From: Thermoclostridium stercorarium subsp. stercorarium DSM 8532
GTDB lineage: Bacteria; Bacillota; Clostridia; DSM-8532
Assembly: GCF_000331995.1 (NCBI RefSeq)
Contig: NC_020134.1
Span: forward strand, 2,206,002 to 2,270,001
DNA: 64,000 nucleotides
Direction: 5' to 3'
A model generated the notes under the pieces. That model had not been told where the DNA came from, ran no database searches, and saw only the letters and a program-made list of their open reading frames with translations. Of this stretch, positions 47,171 through 56,703 are shown piece after piece; within the stretch, counting starts at the first letter, position 1; the number at the start of each line of letters is the position of its first letter. The position numbers were made by a program, and so were the translations under genes.

Positions 47171-48811
47171 TTATTTGTCAATCACAATCATACTTTCTTC
47201 CCAAATATCCGGAGCTTCAAATCCCAGAAGGTTTACAGCAGTCGCTGCAATATTGGCGAGCCCGAAATTGCCCTTTTTAAGCGTGTATCTGTCCCTATTG
47301 AAATTATCATAAAGGATAAACGGCACCCTGTTGAGTGTATGGCTGGTTTTTGCCTTTACCTGCCCGTTTTCGTCCAGTTTCGGTTTTCCGCTTTTATCAA
47401 GTTCAAACATCTCGTCAGCATTGCCGTGGTCTGCGGTAATAATCGCCATTCCGCCAAGTTCATCCACACAGTCCATGATCCGCTTAAGGCACAAATCAAC
47501 GGTTTCCACTGCAATTCTGGCTGCGTGGAAATTTCCTGTATGGCCTACCATATCTCCGTTCGGGAAATTAACCCTTGCGAAACGGTATTTTCCCGTACGC
47601 AGCTCTTCAATGAGCCTGTCAGTGATTTCGGCGGCTTTCATCCACGGACGCTGCTCAAAAGGCACAATATCCGACGGAATCTCTATATATGTTTCAAGCT
47701 TTTCGTCAAACTTTCCGCTTCTGTTTCCGTTCCAGAAATAGGTAACATGCCCGTATTTCTGGGTCTCCGAAATGGCCAGCTGCGTCACTCCTGATTTGCA
47801 CAGGTATTCGCCCATTGTGTTTTTGATCTCCGGCGGCGGAACCAGGTATCTTTTAGGGATATGAAGATCCCCGTCATATTCCAGCATTCCCGCATATACA
47901 ACCTTCGGATACCTTTTTCTGTCAAACTTTGTGAAATTCTCTTCCTCAAAAGCCCGGCTTATTTCTATCGCCCTGTCACCACGGAAGTTATAGAAAATGA
48001 CACTGTCATTGTCGTTTATTGTCCCTACCGGTTCACCATTCTCGGCTATTACAAACGGAGGCAGATCCTGGTCTATCGCGTGGGTTTCGGAACGAAGAGT
48101 TTCAATTGCCTCCCTTGCTGAAGCAAAATATCTGCCTTCGCCGAGCACATGGGTTTTCCAGCCCAGTTCAACCATTCCCCAGTTGGCCTCATATCTGTCC
48201 ATGGTAATTTTCATACGGCCGCCGCCGCTGGCAATTTTTACGTCAAAGTCATCCGACCTTATTTCTGAAAGGAAGGCCTCAAAAGGATCAACATACTCGA
48301 GAGCCGACGTTTCCCCAACATCTCTGCCATCTAAAAGTATATGAACCCTTACCCTTTTTATTCCTTCCTTTTTAGCCTGCACTATCAGGGCCTTCAGGTG
48401 ATCAATGTGGGAGTGGACGTTTCCGTCACTGAACAAGCCAATGAAGTGCAGTGTCGAATTGTGTTTCAATACATTTTCCACAATTTCGCGCCAAGCCTTG
48501 CCTTCATATAATTTACCCGTTGCAATTGCTTCATTAACAAGTTTTGCACCCTGGCTGTATATTTGTCCTGCACCTATTGCGTTGTGCCCGACTTCGGAAT
48601 TGCCCATGTCTTCGTCGGTCGGGAGTCCTACCGCCGTACCATGGGCTTTTATAAGGGTATTGGGATATTTTTTGAACAGCATGTCAAGGTTCGGAGTATA
48701 TGCATGGTAAATGGCATTTCCCTCGGTTACCTCGGACATGCCAATTCCGTCCATGACCACTATAACGACAGGACCTTTGTAGCCGTTAAAATTATTAAGC
48801 TTTTTCAGCAT
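47171..48811 (-). CDS. gpmI: 2,3-bisphosphoglycerate-independent phosphoglycerate mutase
   Basis: Glycolytic mutase converting 3- to 2-phosphoglycerate with two Mn ions. It has 546 residues, slightly longer than usual (about 510). The metal/phosphoserine motifs are VVMDGIGMSE, the catalytic Ser in MGNSEVGH (near 70), HSHIDHL, GRDVGETSA, ADHGNADEMF and KAKTSHTLNRVPF. It follows tpiA, separated by an intrinsic terminator-like hairpin, so expression may depend on read-through or an internal promoter. Confidence 0.97.
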   Translation of the reverse strand: MLKKLNNFNGYKGPVVIVVMDGIGMSEVTEGNAIYHAYTPNLDMLFKKYPNTLIKAHGTAVGLPTDEDMGNSEVGHNAIGAGQIYSQGAKLVNEAIATGKLYEGKAWREIVENVLKHNSTLHFIGLFSDGNVHSHIDHLKALIVQAKKEGIKRVRVHILLDGRDVGETSALEYVDPFEAFLSEIRSDDFDVKIASGGGRMKITMDRYEANWGMVELGWKTHVLGEGRYFASAREAIETLRSETHAIDQDLPPFVIAENGEPVGTINDNDSVIFYNFRGDRAIEISRAFEEENFTKFDRKRYPKVVYAGMLEYDGDLHIPKRYLVPPPEIKNTMGEYLCKSGVTQLAISETQKYGHVTYFWNGNRSGKFDEKLETYIEIPSDIVPFEQRPWMKAAEITDRLIEELRTGKYRFARVNFPNGDMVGHTGNFHAARIAVETVDLCLKRIMDCVDELGGMAIITADHGNADEMFELDKSGKPKLDENGQVKAKTSHTLNRVPFILYDNFNRDRYTLKKGNFGLANIAATAVNLLGFEAPDIWEESMIVIDK

Positions 48812-48844
48812 ATTTCAAACCTCCAGGTTCATTTTGGTTTTACG

Positions 48845-48871
48845 AAAAAACCCTCCGGGTTATCCGGAGGG
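48845..48871 (-). terminator. Terminator-like hairpin between tpiA and gpmI
   Basis: Perfect 8-bp GC-rich stem (CCCTCCGG/CCGGAGGG) with a 5-base loop and six T on the minus strand, 15 bases past the tpiA stop. Only about 33 bases separate it from the gpmI start, too few for a promoter plus ribosome binding site, so gpmI must be reached by read-through or from a promoter inside tpiA. Confidence 0.9.
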
Positions 48872-48885
48872 CCGGAATTATTATT

Positions 48886-49635
48886 TCATGCCTTGTTATA
48901 ATTGACTATCGCAACATACTCATCAAGTTTCAGGCTGGCTCCCCCTATCAAACCACCGTCGATGTTCGGCATGTCAAAGAGCTCTTTCGCATTCGAGGCT
49001 TTAACGCTTCCGCCGTAAAGTATTCTGACACTTTCAGCCGTCTCCTCATCATAAAGCTCCTTAACCAGTTCACGAATTACATAGCATGCTTCTTCCGCCT
49101 GCTGAGCCGTTGCGGTTTTACCGGTGCCAATGGCCCAAATGGGTTCGTAAGCTATAACAAGTTTTGATACCTGCTCTTTTGTAAGGCCAAGCAGTGCAAT
49201 CTTTATCTGATATCGGATATGCTCTTTTGTAACTCCCTGCTCTCTTTGGGTAAGGCTTTCACCACAGCATATAATCGGAGTCATGCCTGCATTCAGTATT
49301 GCGTGGGCTTTTTTGTTTACTGTCTCATCGGTCTCGGCGAAGTACTCCCTGCGCTCTGAATGTCCGATAATAACGTACTGAACTCCCAGTTCTTTAAGCA
49401 TACTGCAGGATACTTCGCCTGTGTACGCACCGCTGTCCTCCCAGTGTACGTTCTGTGCTCCGACTTTAATGTTTGTACCCTTGCAGGTTTCAACCACCGC
49501 AGGAATGGCCACGTATGGCACCGCTACAACTACTTCGGTTTCGGCATCCTTAACTTTATCTTTCAGATTCTGTATGAATTCCACCGCTTCATTCGGTGTT
49601 TTATTCATTTTCCAGTTACCTGCCGCCATTTTCAT
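48886..49635 (-). CDS. tpiA: Triosephosphate isomerase
   Basis: Interconverts glyceraldehyde 3-phosphate and dihydroxyacetone phosphate. TIM barrel of 249 residues with AAGNWKMNK at residues 4-12, the catalytic His in [11 protein letters not shown] and the catalytic Glu in [11 protein letters not shown], then YGGSVKASN and GGLIGGASL. The N-terminus (MKMAAGNW) is slightly shorter than usual. The start overlaps the pgk stop by 4 bases. Confidence 0.98.
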   Translation of the reverse strand: MKMAAGNWKMNKTPNEAVEFIQNLKDKVKDAETEVVVAVPYVAIPAVVETCKGTNIKVGAQNVHWEDSGAYTGEVSCSMLKELGVQYVIIGHSERREYFAETDETVNKKAHAILNAGMTPIICCGESLTQREQGVTKEHIRYQIKIALLGLTKEQVSKLVIAYEPIWAIGTGKTATAQQAEEACYVIRELVKELYDEETAESVRILYGGSVKASNAKELFDMPNIDGGLIGGASLKLDEYVAIVNYNKA

Positions 49636-50834
49636 TCTTTTTTTTTGTCCATCAGGCAGGCAATGCCGGGTAATTCTTTACCTTCAAGGAATTCCAGTGA
49701 AGCACCGCCACCTGTGGATATATGGGTAATCTTATCCGCGAAACCAAGCTGTTCAATGGCTGCTGCAGAATCTCCGCCTCCGACTATTGATATTGCGCCT
49801 GACTCGGCAACTGCTTCGGCAATTTTCTTCGTTCCCCTTGCAAAATTCGGGAATTCAAAAACTCCCATCGGACCGTTCCATACAATTGTCTTGGCTTTTT
49901 TAATTTCTTCACTGAACAGCTTAATGGTTGATTCACCGATATCCAGACCCATCCATCCGTCGGGTATTTCATTTGAAGCTACTTCCTTGTACTCGGTATC
50001 AGCGCTGAATTCCTTACCTACAACGTTACTTATGGGGAGAAGCAGTTTAACACCTTTCTTTTCTGCCTTTTCTATAAGCCCTTTGGCAAAATCCAGCTTG
50101 TCGTCCTCACAAATGGAATTTCCTATGCTGTATCCCTTAGCCTTAAGGAAGGTATATGCCATTCCTCCGCCGATAATCAGCGTATCAACCTTGTCAAGCA
50201 GATTTTCAATAACGGTAATTTTGTCTGAAACCTTGGCACCGCCCAGAATTGCAACAAACGGCCTTTCAGGATTGGTCAGTGCCTTGCCCATGATATCCAC
50301 TTCTTTTTTAATCAGGAAACCTGATACTGCGGGCAGATAGTCGGCCAGTCCGGCGGTGGAAGCATGTGCACGGTGAGCAGTACCGAAAGCGTCGTTTACA
50401 AATATATCCGCCATTGAAGCCAGTTCCTTTGCAAAAGCCGGATCATTCTTGGTTTCTTCCTTATGGAAACGCACATTTTCAAGCAACAAAACCTGGCCTT
50501 CCTTCAGTTCCTTAGCCTTGGTTTTCGCGTCCTCGCCGACGACATCCTTTGCAAGGATAACTTCCTGCCCCAGAAGTTCGCTGAGCCTTACTGCTACCGG
50601 TTTCATACTGTATTTGGGTTCAAAGCCTTCCTTAGGACGACCGAGGTGAGATACCAGTATTGTTTTTGCACCATGGTCAATCAGATACTTAATGGTCGGC
50701 AGCGCGGCGACAATACGCTTGTCATCGGTAATACGACCTTCACTGTCCAGCGGCACGTTGAAATCCACTCTTACAATAACCCTTTTCCCTTTAACGTCAA
50801 TATCCTCTATGCTCATTTTATTGTACATGCCCAT
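49632..50834 (-). CDS. pgk: Phosphoglycerate kinase
   Basis: ATP-forming glycolytic kinase of 400 residues. Visible signatures are [13 protein letters not shown] near 19-31, the substrate-binding HLGRPK and [28 protein letters not shown], and the nucleotide loop [13 protein letters not shown] near the C-terminus. It follows gap by about 130 bases that contain a hairpin, and overlaps tpiA by 4 bases. Confidence 0.99.
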   Translation of the reverse strand: MGMYNKMSIEDIDVKGKRVIVRVDFNVPLDSEGRITDDKRIVAALPTIKYLIDHGAKTILVSHLGRPKEGFEPKYSMKPVAVRLSELLGQEVILAKDVVGEDAKTKAKELKEGQVLLLENVRFHKEETKNDPAFAKELASMADIFVNDAFGTAHRAHASTAGLADYLPAVSGFLIKKEVDIMGKALTNPERPFVAILGGAKVSDKITVIENLLDKVDTLIIGGGMAYTFLKAKGYSIGNSICEDDKLDFAKGLIEKAEKKGVKLLLPISNVVGKEFSADTEYKEVASNEIPDGWMGLDIGESTIKLFSEEIKKAKTIVWNGPMGVFEFPNFARGTKKIAEAVAESGAISIVGGGDSAAAIEQLGFADKITHISTGGGASLEFLEGKELPGIACLMDKKKE

Positions 50835-50920
50835 TGTTCTCCCTCTCCTTTATCAAAGTATTACACCACTTGCTATCTCGGCTGAATAATTATATTTATC
50901 CGCTGTTCCTTAATTTAAAC

Positions 50921-50942
50921 AGGCATCCTGAGAAGGATGCCT
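50921..50942 (-). terminator. Hairpin between gap and pgk, possible attenuator/processing site
   Basis: Perfect 8-bp stem (AGGCATCC/GGATGCCT), 6-base loop, 24 bases after the gap stop. It is followed by GTTTAAATTAAGG, a poor T-run. In other Firmicutes gap mRNA is separated from the rest of the operon by processing or partial termination; that role here is inference. Confidence 0.55.
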
Positions 50943-50965
50943 GATGCAAAAACAAGCCTTCTTTA

Positions 50966-52018
<1,053 letters not shown>

Positions 52019-52137
52019 TTACGGGCCATCGTTAACAAAATAACAATCAATAAATTATTCTATATTACTTTTTCCCATTTTTCAAGTATATTCAGGTAAA
52101 AATTTGACAATATGCCGATAATCTTCTTCAGCAATTT

Positions 52138-52935
52138 TTACAACCCTGCTGCCTGCTGTCTGTTGCTTTCGTACATCAGTATCGAAGCCGCGACTGCAGC
52201 ATTCAGGGATTCCGCCCCCCCAGGCATCGGGATTTTTACAAATTCGTCCGATTTCTCATGAAATATTTCCGAAATACCATTCCCCTCGTTACCCACCACT
52301 ATAAAAAAATTGCCCGTCAAATCCACGCCCTGACACGGTCTGGCGTTTTCAAGCCTTGAAGATATAACCCGTATTGATTTTTCCCTGGATAAGGCGAAAA
52401 TATCCTCAGGCTTTACATTTTCCAGTACCGGAATATAAAAAATTGAGCCCATCGTGGAACGCAAAACCTTTCCGTTATAAAGATCAACCGTTCCTTCTGT
52501 CGCCACAACGGCATCGAACCCCAGCGCATGGGCGGTTCTTATCATTGTCCCTGCATTGCCCGGATCCTGAATTGAATCCAGAACCAAACCCCTGAAACCT
52601 TCCTTAAAAATTGTCTTTAATTCTGTTTCGGGCATTCGTACAACCGCAAGAACTCCTTGAGGAGTATCTGTCTCAGCCATTTGCATGAACAGCTCATGGG
52701 GTATCTCGTAAAGCCGTACTTCCGGGCCCAGCCTTTCCACGAGCTCATTTCTGTCCTCCATGGCAGTGTCCGACGAGAAAAAAACATGCTCAATTACCGC
52801 TCCGGAGTTGACCGCTTCATGAAGAAATCTGTATCCTTCTGTCACGAACTTGCGCAGTTTCCTGCGGTATTTCTTATCCTTAAGCAATATAACTTCCTTA
52901 ACCGCTTTGTTCTGTCTGCTTGTAATAAACTGCAT
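52138..52935 (-). CDS. TrmH/SpoU-family RNA 2'-O-methyltransferase (RlmB/TsnR-like)
   Basis: SPOUT-class methyltransferase of 265 residues with a substrate-binding domain (ITSRQNKAVKEVILL, KFVTEGYRFL) and a C-terminal trefoil-knot domain with LDSIQDPGNAGTMIRTA, IVVGNEGNGI and GAESLNAAVAASILMYE. ATG 52935, with GGAAAGG upstream, gives the family start; the frame is open back to 53028, which would overlap the sulfotransferase. The target nucleotide is not known (23S rRNA is usual). Confidence 0.93.
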   Translation of the reverse strand: MQFITSRQNKAVKEVILLKDKKYRRKLRKFVTEGYRFLHEAVNSGAVIEHVFFSSDTAMEDRNELVERLGPEVRLYEIPHELFMQMAETDTPQGVLAVVRMPETELKTIFKEGFRGLVLDSIQDPGNAGTMIRTAHALGFDAVVATEGTVDLYNGKVLRSTMGSIFYIPVLENVKPEDIFALSREKSIRVISSRLENARPCQGVDLTGNFFIVVGNEGNGISEIFHEKSDEFVKIPMPGGAESLNAAVAASILMYESNRQQAAGL

Positions 52936-52969
52936 ACCAAACCTTTCCACCTGTTTTTTAATGCAAGCC

Positions 52970-54088
52970 TTACGACAATGTTTTGGGATACCCAAATTCC
53001 TTGAAAGCAAAATCATAACGCTGGGCAACCTTCTGCATTATCTTCGGATCCAATGTGTATTTGTTCGGCCTGTAACCTTTCTGGGATTCAATATATTTCT
53101 CAATCCGCGGTCTGGCCTTTTCAAACCCTTCGAGCCCCAGCTTTTCATATATCATCTCAATGCTGCCCAAAGGATCCTTTACCACGTCTTCATAACGTAC
53201 TTCCACAAGATTTCCCTCAGGTATCAGATGCCTTTCCTCGAAGAATTTTTTATACATATTTACATAAATGTCCATCTGAACTTCATCGGCCTCCTCGTCG
53301 GGTATGGGCTTCTGAAGTTCGAAAACAGGGAAAAATTTTTCATAAAGCCTTTTTGTCGAAACATATACCTTATACGGATTCCTGTATATATGAATAAACT
53401 TTGCGTTGGGGAACAGCTCAAGAAGTTCCTTCACCCTGCTTGTGTTTGTGGGGCTTTTCAGCAAAAGCCTCTTTCCCTTTTGCTGGTATGTGACTTTCTT
53501 AAGTAAAAACAGATATTTTTTCTTCCATTCCCTGATTTCATCTTCGGTCATATCCCTAAAATACGCATATTTTTGGTATTTGGCATGATTTCTCGGAAAG
53601 AAACACAAATGGTAGTTGGAAAGGGTAGACATATTGGCAATCGCAAATTCCTCTTCCTGCGAGGATACCGTATCCAGCGGAACATTGTCCATATGCCTGT
53701 TTTTGGGAAGTACCCTGCTTAAAAGCCAGTCGAGGGCCTTATAGCAGGTAAGGAACATATTCGGAGCAAAACAGTGGATGGCATTGGTTACGGCAAACTG
53801 TTCATCCTGAGACAGCATATTGACCAGATAAGTTGTTCCGCTGCGCCAGTGTCCGAGAACAAAAACGGGATCCTTTTCTATTCTCGTGTTCTTCACCTTA
53901 ATGTCAAAAAGCAGTTTTTCTATAAGGCGTACCGGTGTCAGTAGAATTATAACAACAGTAATATATATGAATTTGGGCAGACTCTTCCAGTATATCGGCT
54001 TATCCCTGTTCTGCCACAAAAGTTTTATCCAGTTTGTCAAAGTACATCCAAGCAGAAACTGGATGGACAGATCCCTTATGTATCCCAT
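52970..54088 (-). CDS. Sulfotransferase-family protein with N-terminal hydrophobic helix
   Basis: A protein of about 372 residues with the two PAPS-binding signatures of sulfotransferases: the 5'-phosphosulfate loop VLGHWRSGTTYL (near 76-87) and the 3'-phosphate motif FIHIYRNPYKVYVSTKR near 230-246. A hydrophobic segment (about 38-60) could anchor it to the membrane. The ATG at 54088 behind AAGGAG is preferred over 54112. It lies 34 bases before the rRNA methyltransferase start. No sulfate activation genes are in the window, and such enzymes are uncommon in Clostridia. Substrate unknown. Confidence 0.85.
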   Translation of the reverse strand: MGYIRDLSIQFLLGCTLTNWIKLLWQNRDKPIYWKSLPKFIYITVVIILLTPVRLIEKLLFDIKVKNTRIEKDPVFVLGHWRSGTTYLVNMLSQDEQFAVTNAIHCFAPNMFLTCYKALDWLLSRVLPKNRHMDNVPLDTVSSQEEEFAIANMSTLSNYHLCFFPRNHAKYQKYAYFRDMTEDEIREWKKKYLFLLKKVTYQQKGKRLLLKSPTNTSRVKELLELFPNAKFIHIYRNPYKVYVSTKRLYEKFFPVFELQKPIPDEEADEVQMDIYVNMYKKFFEERHLIPEGNLVEVRYEDVVKDPLGSIEMIYEKLGLEGFEKARPRIEKYIESQKGYRPNKYTLDPKIMQKVAQRYDFAFKEFGYPKTLS

Positions 54089-54164
54089 AACACAGCGCTC
54101 CTTCGCAATCAAAACTTAATTGTAACCATAAGTTCTGGTTATACACATTTATAATATTACCAGA

Positions 54165-55151
54165 TTAGCTGATCTCCATCAATAAAAGCTCAATGGCAAG
54201 CCTTCCGTCAATCTGTCCGGTTTTCACGGCCAGATCTGTTTCGGCGCACTTATACGCCAGGCGTTTCAGAACGTCAGCCGAAAAATTCGCAGCCTGTTTC
54301 CTGGTTTTATCAATGAAATAAGGCATAATACCCAGCAGCTTCGCCATTTCGGGCGGAGGCACCCTTTTTTGTTCCAGCCTTTTCATTTTCAAAAGAATGA
54401 ATAACTGTCTCCCTATCATCGCCATAATCAATGGGACGGGTTCTTTAAGCTCAATCAGTTCGTCCATGATTTTAAGGGCATCGGACATTCTCCGCTGAGA
54501 CATGGCATCAATTAGGTCGAAAACTTTGGCCTTTGAGCTACGTGAAACAATATCGGTTATAACGTCGCGGGTTACCTGCGTCTTTTCGCCCATGTAACAT
54601 ACGATTTTTTCAATTTCATGATATATCAGCGTCATATCGGGATCAAGAAGATTAACCAGAAATGCCGCGTCATTGGCACTGATCTTTTTGTTATACGACG
54701 CAAAAACTTTAACCACCCATTTGGCCAGAGCGTCTGCCTTCTGCCACTCACACTCAACAACCATAGCGTATTTTTTCAGCGACTTATAAAGCGAGGTCCT
54801 TTTATCCGGCTCGGTATGGGTGAAAATTAGGCATATATAGTCAGGGAGAGAGCTGAAAAAATCATCATACCGCTGCTGGCTTTCACCCGTTTTAAAAAGG
54901 CTGCTTTCCTTAACCACTACCACACGCCTGTCCGAAAAAGCCGGAAAAACCGAAACCGCATCCTCAATCTGCTTAAATGTCACTTTTTCTTCAAAAACAT
55001 TACAGTTAAAGGATCTTACGTTTTCAGGCAGCAGTATCCTTATTATTTCATTAATGTAATATTTAACCAGAAACTGTTCAGGTCCGGTAAAAAAATACAA
55101 TTTTCCAATGTTTCTTTCCTTAAGCTGTTTTTTAAGTTCGTTCATGCTCAT
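54165..55151 (-). CDS. holA: DNA polymerase III subunit delta
   Basis: Clamp-loader subunit that opens the beta sliding clamp. It has 328 residues with the expected N-terminal KLYFFTGPEQFLVKYYI, an FNCNVFEE segment, and helical C-terminal collar domain. In Bacillus holA lies just after comEC; here comEC is about 1.5 kb away, with a DUF2264 gene in between. rpsT, the usual neighbour, is not seen. Confidence 0.93.
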   Translation of the reverse strand: MSMNELKKQLKERNIGKLYFFTGPEQFLVKYYINEIIRILLPENVRSFNCNVFEEKVTFKQIEDAVSVFPAFSDRRVVVVKESSLFKTGESQQRYDDFFSSLPDYICLIFTHTEPDKRTSLYKSLKKYAMVVECEWQKADALAKWVVKVFASYNKKISANDAAFLVNLLDPDMTLIYHEIEKIVCYMGEKTQVTRDVITDIVSRSSKAKVFDLIDAMSQRRMSDALKIMDELIELKEPVPLIMAMIGRQLFILLKMKRLEQKRVPPPEMAKLLGIMPYFIDKTRKQAANFSADVLKRLAYKCAETDLAVKTGQIDGRLAIELLLMEIS

Positions 55152-55321
55152 TTTTTATCCCTGTCAGGCAGATTTTATACTTTATTATAACAGAATTGTA
55201 TGCATAATTGTAGACAGCACAGGTTTATTGCCGCAAAAATGCGACGCTTTATTCGCCGTCATAAAAATGCCCGTATGTCGCAGGAGTGCGACCGACTTCA
55301 GGGAAAACAATCAGTTAACAT

Positions 55322-55358
55322 GCAAAAAACAGGCCTGAACATGGGGTCAGGCCTGTTT
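55322..55358 (-). terminator. Rho-independent terminator after the DUF2264 gene
   Basis: Perfect 12-bp stem (AAACAGGCCTGA/TCAGGCCTGTTT) with an 8-base loop, followed by six T on the minus strand, 22 bases past the stop. Confidence 0.9.
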
Positions 55359-55380
55359 AAACCCACTCACCGGACCTATT

Positions 55381-56544
55381 TCATGCATCAATCGCGTGAT
55401 CTGCCGGCATATCCTCTCCTGACCATATTTTCTGTGAAGTCCATTTCTGCGGCGGAGCCTGCCAGAACTCATTTTCAGGTCTTAACCCCAGGGGCAGGAA
55501 TGCGGTAGTGCAAAGATAAAGACTTCCGGTTGAAATATAAGGTTCCGCAAGCCCGGGCTGATGGCCGCACACACCGATTCTCAGCCATCCTTCACTGTCA
55601 TAATTCTCACTGCTTTCAAGCGTGTTCTTTATAACCGCTGTCAACGCGCAGCGAACCTGAGCCGGTGATATGCGTTCGGGCAGTTTTTCGATAAGCGCCA
55701 TTTGAGCAAGCAGGTGAAACGCACCGCACCTGTAGGTTATTGATCTGCCGACGGCCGGGTATGTTCCTTCCGGCGAAATAAGCATTTCCTGAATTGCAGC
55801 ATATCTCTGCGCCCGTTCCATAATTGTCTTCTGCAGTTCCATGCCGTAATCACCGTAGGAACCGCCAAGAGTATTAACAACGTCTATTAACATCGGATGG
55901 ATTACAAAGCTGTTATAATAATCCCAATGAAAGTACGGCCCGTCTCCGTATACCCCGTCGCCCTTGTACCATTGTTCATGCTGGAATATTGCGTAATCCA
56001 CCCGTACTTTGTCAAATTCCTCTCCCATAATATACAAAGCGGTTTCTACCATTGCCGAAAAAAGCAGCCAGTTATTCCTTACCGGCCTGATACAGCGTGT
56101 GGCTTTCAGAGCCTTAACAAGATTTTTCTTTACTTGCGTGTCAAGTTTCTCCCACAATTCGCGGGGAGCCCTGACAATGGCATGACTCAAAAATGCCGCA
56201 TCTACAAGAGGCTGGCCGCCGGCGTCCTTATCATAAACAAAAGTGCAGTAATCAGGCGACTCGGGATCAGTTGCAGCGTCTATGGCTTCTCTGGCAAGGA
56301 AAGCATACTTTTGCCTTAAAACTCCTTCTTCGCCGTCATTGGGTCCCAGTTCCAACCATGGCGCAATCCCGCACAATGTTCTGCCTATGGCTTCCAGCCT
56401 TGAAACATTACTTCTGGACTTATTCGCAACCGGCATAAGTTCTTTCAGTTTCCTTTCGGCTGCAGAGGATAAAACAGGATCGATTACTTTTGTGAGGATT
56501 TTAAGCCAGTACATCCTGTCGTTCAATCGGTTTTCCCGGTCCAT
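55381..56544 (-). CDS. DUF2264 domain-containing protein
   Basis: A protein of about 387 residues spanning a DUF2264 domain, a predicted alpha/alpha-toroid fold seen near carbohydrate-degrading genes. Tryptophan/tyrosine-rich segments (EQWYKGDGVYGDGPYFHWDYYNSFVIHPML) and GRSITYRCGAFHLLAQMAL are typical. There is no signal peptide. ATG 56544 behind GGGGGG is preferred. It is a single gene between holA and comEC with its own terminator. A glycan-related role is inference from the family only. Confidence 0.85.
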   Translation of the reverse strand: MDRENRLNDRMYWLKILTKVIDPVLSSAAERKLKELMPVANKSRSNVSRLEAIGRTLCGIAPWLELGPNDGEEGVLRQKYAFLAREAIDAATDPESPDYCTFVYDKDAGGQPLVDAAFLSHAIVRAPRELWEKLDTQVKKNLVKALKATRCIRPVRNNWLLFSAMVETALYIMGEEFDKVRVDYAIFQHEQWYKGDGVYGDGPYFHWDYYNSFVIHPMLIDVVNTLGGSYGDYGMELQKTIMERAQRYAAIQEMLISPEGTYPAVGRSITYRCGAFHLLAQMALIEKLPERISPAQVRCALTAVIKNTLESSENYDSEGWLRIGVCGHQPGLAEPYISTGSLYLCTTAFLPLGLRPENEFWQAPPQKWTSQKIWSGEDMPADHAIDA

Positions 56545-56703
56545 TTGTTTTGCCCCCCTTAGAAAAGAATATTGACCGTTAAAAATTCCAGCAAGGCAGC
56601 CGGACAACTGTCAAGTGTCCTTACACAGTTTAACACTGAGTTTTGAAAACGGCAATAAATCTAACATAATTCATAAAAAAACATTAACTGAGGCAAAGTT
56701 TAA

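Noticed and set aside
49360-50340. 326-codon plus-strand frame opposite tpiA and pgk
   Set aside because: Shadow of two certain glycolytic genes; its translation is Ser/Pro-rich low-complexity with no family resemblance.
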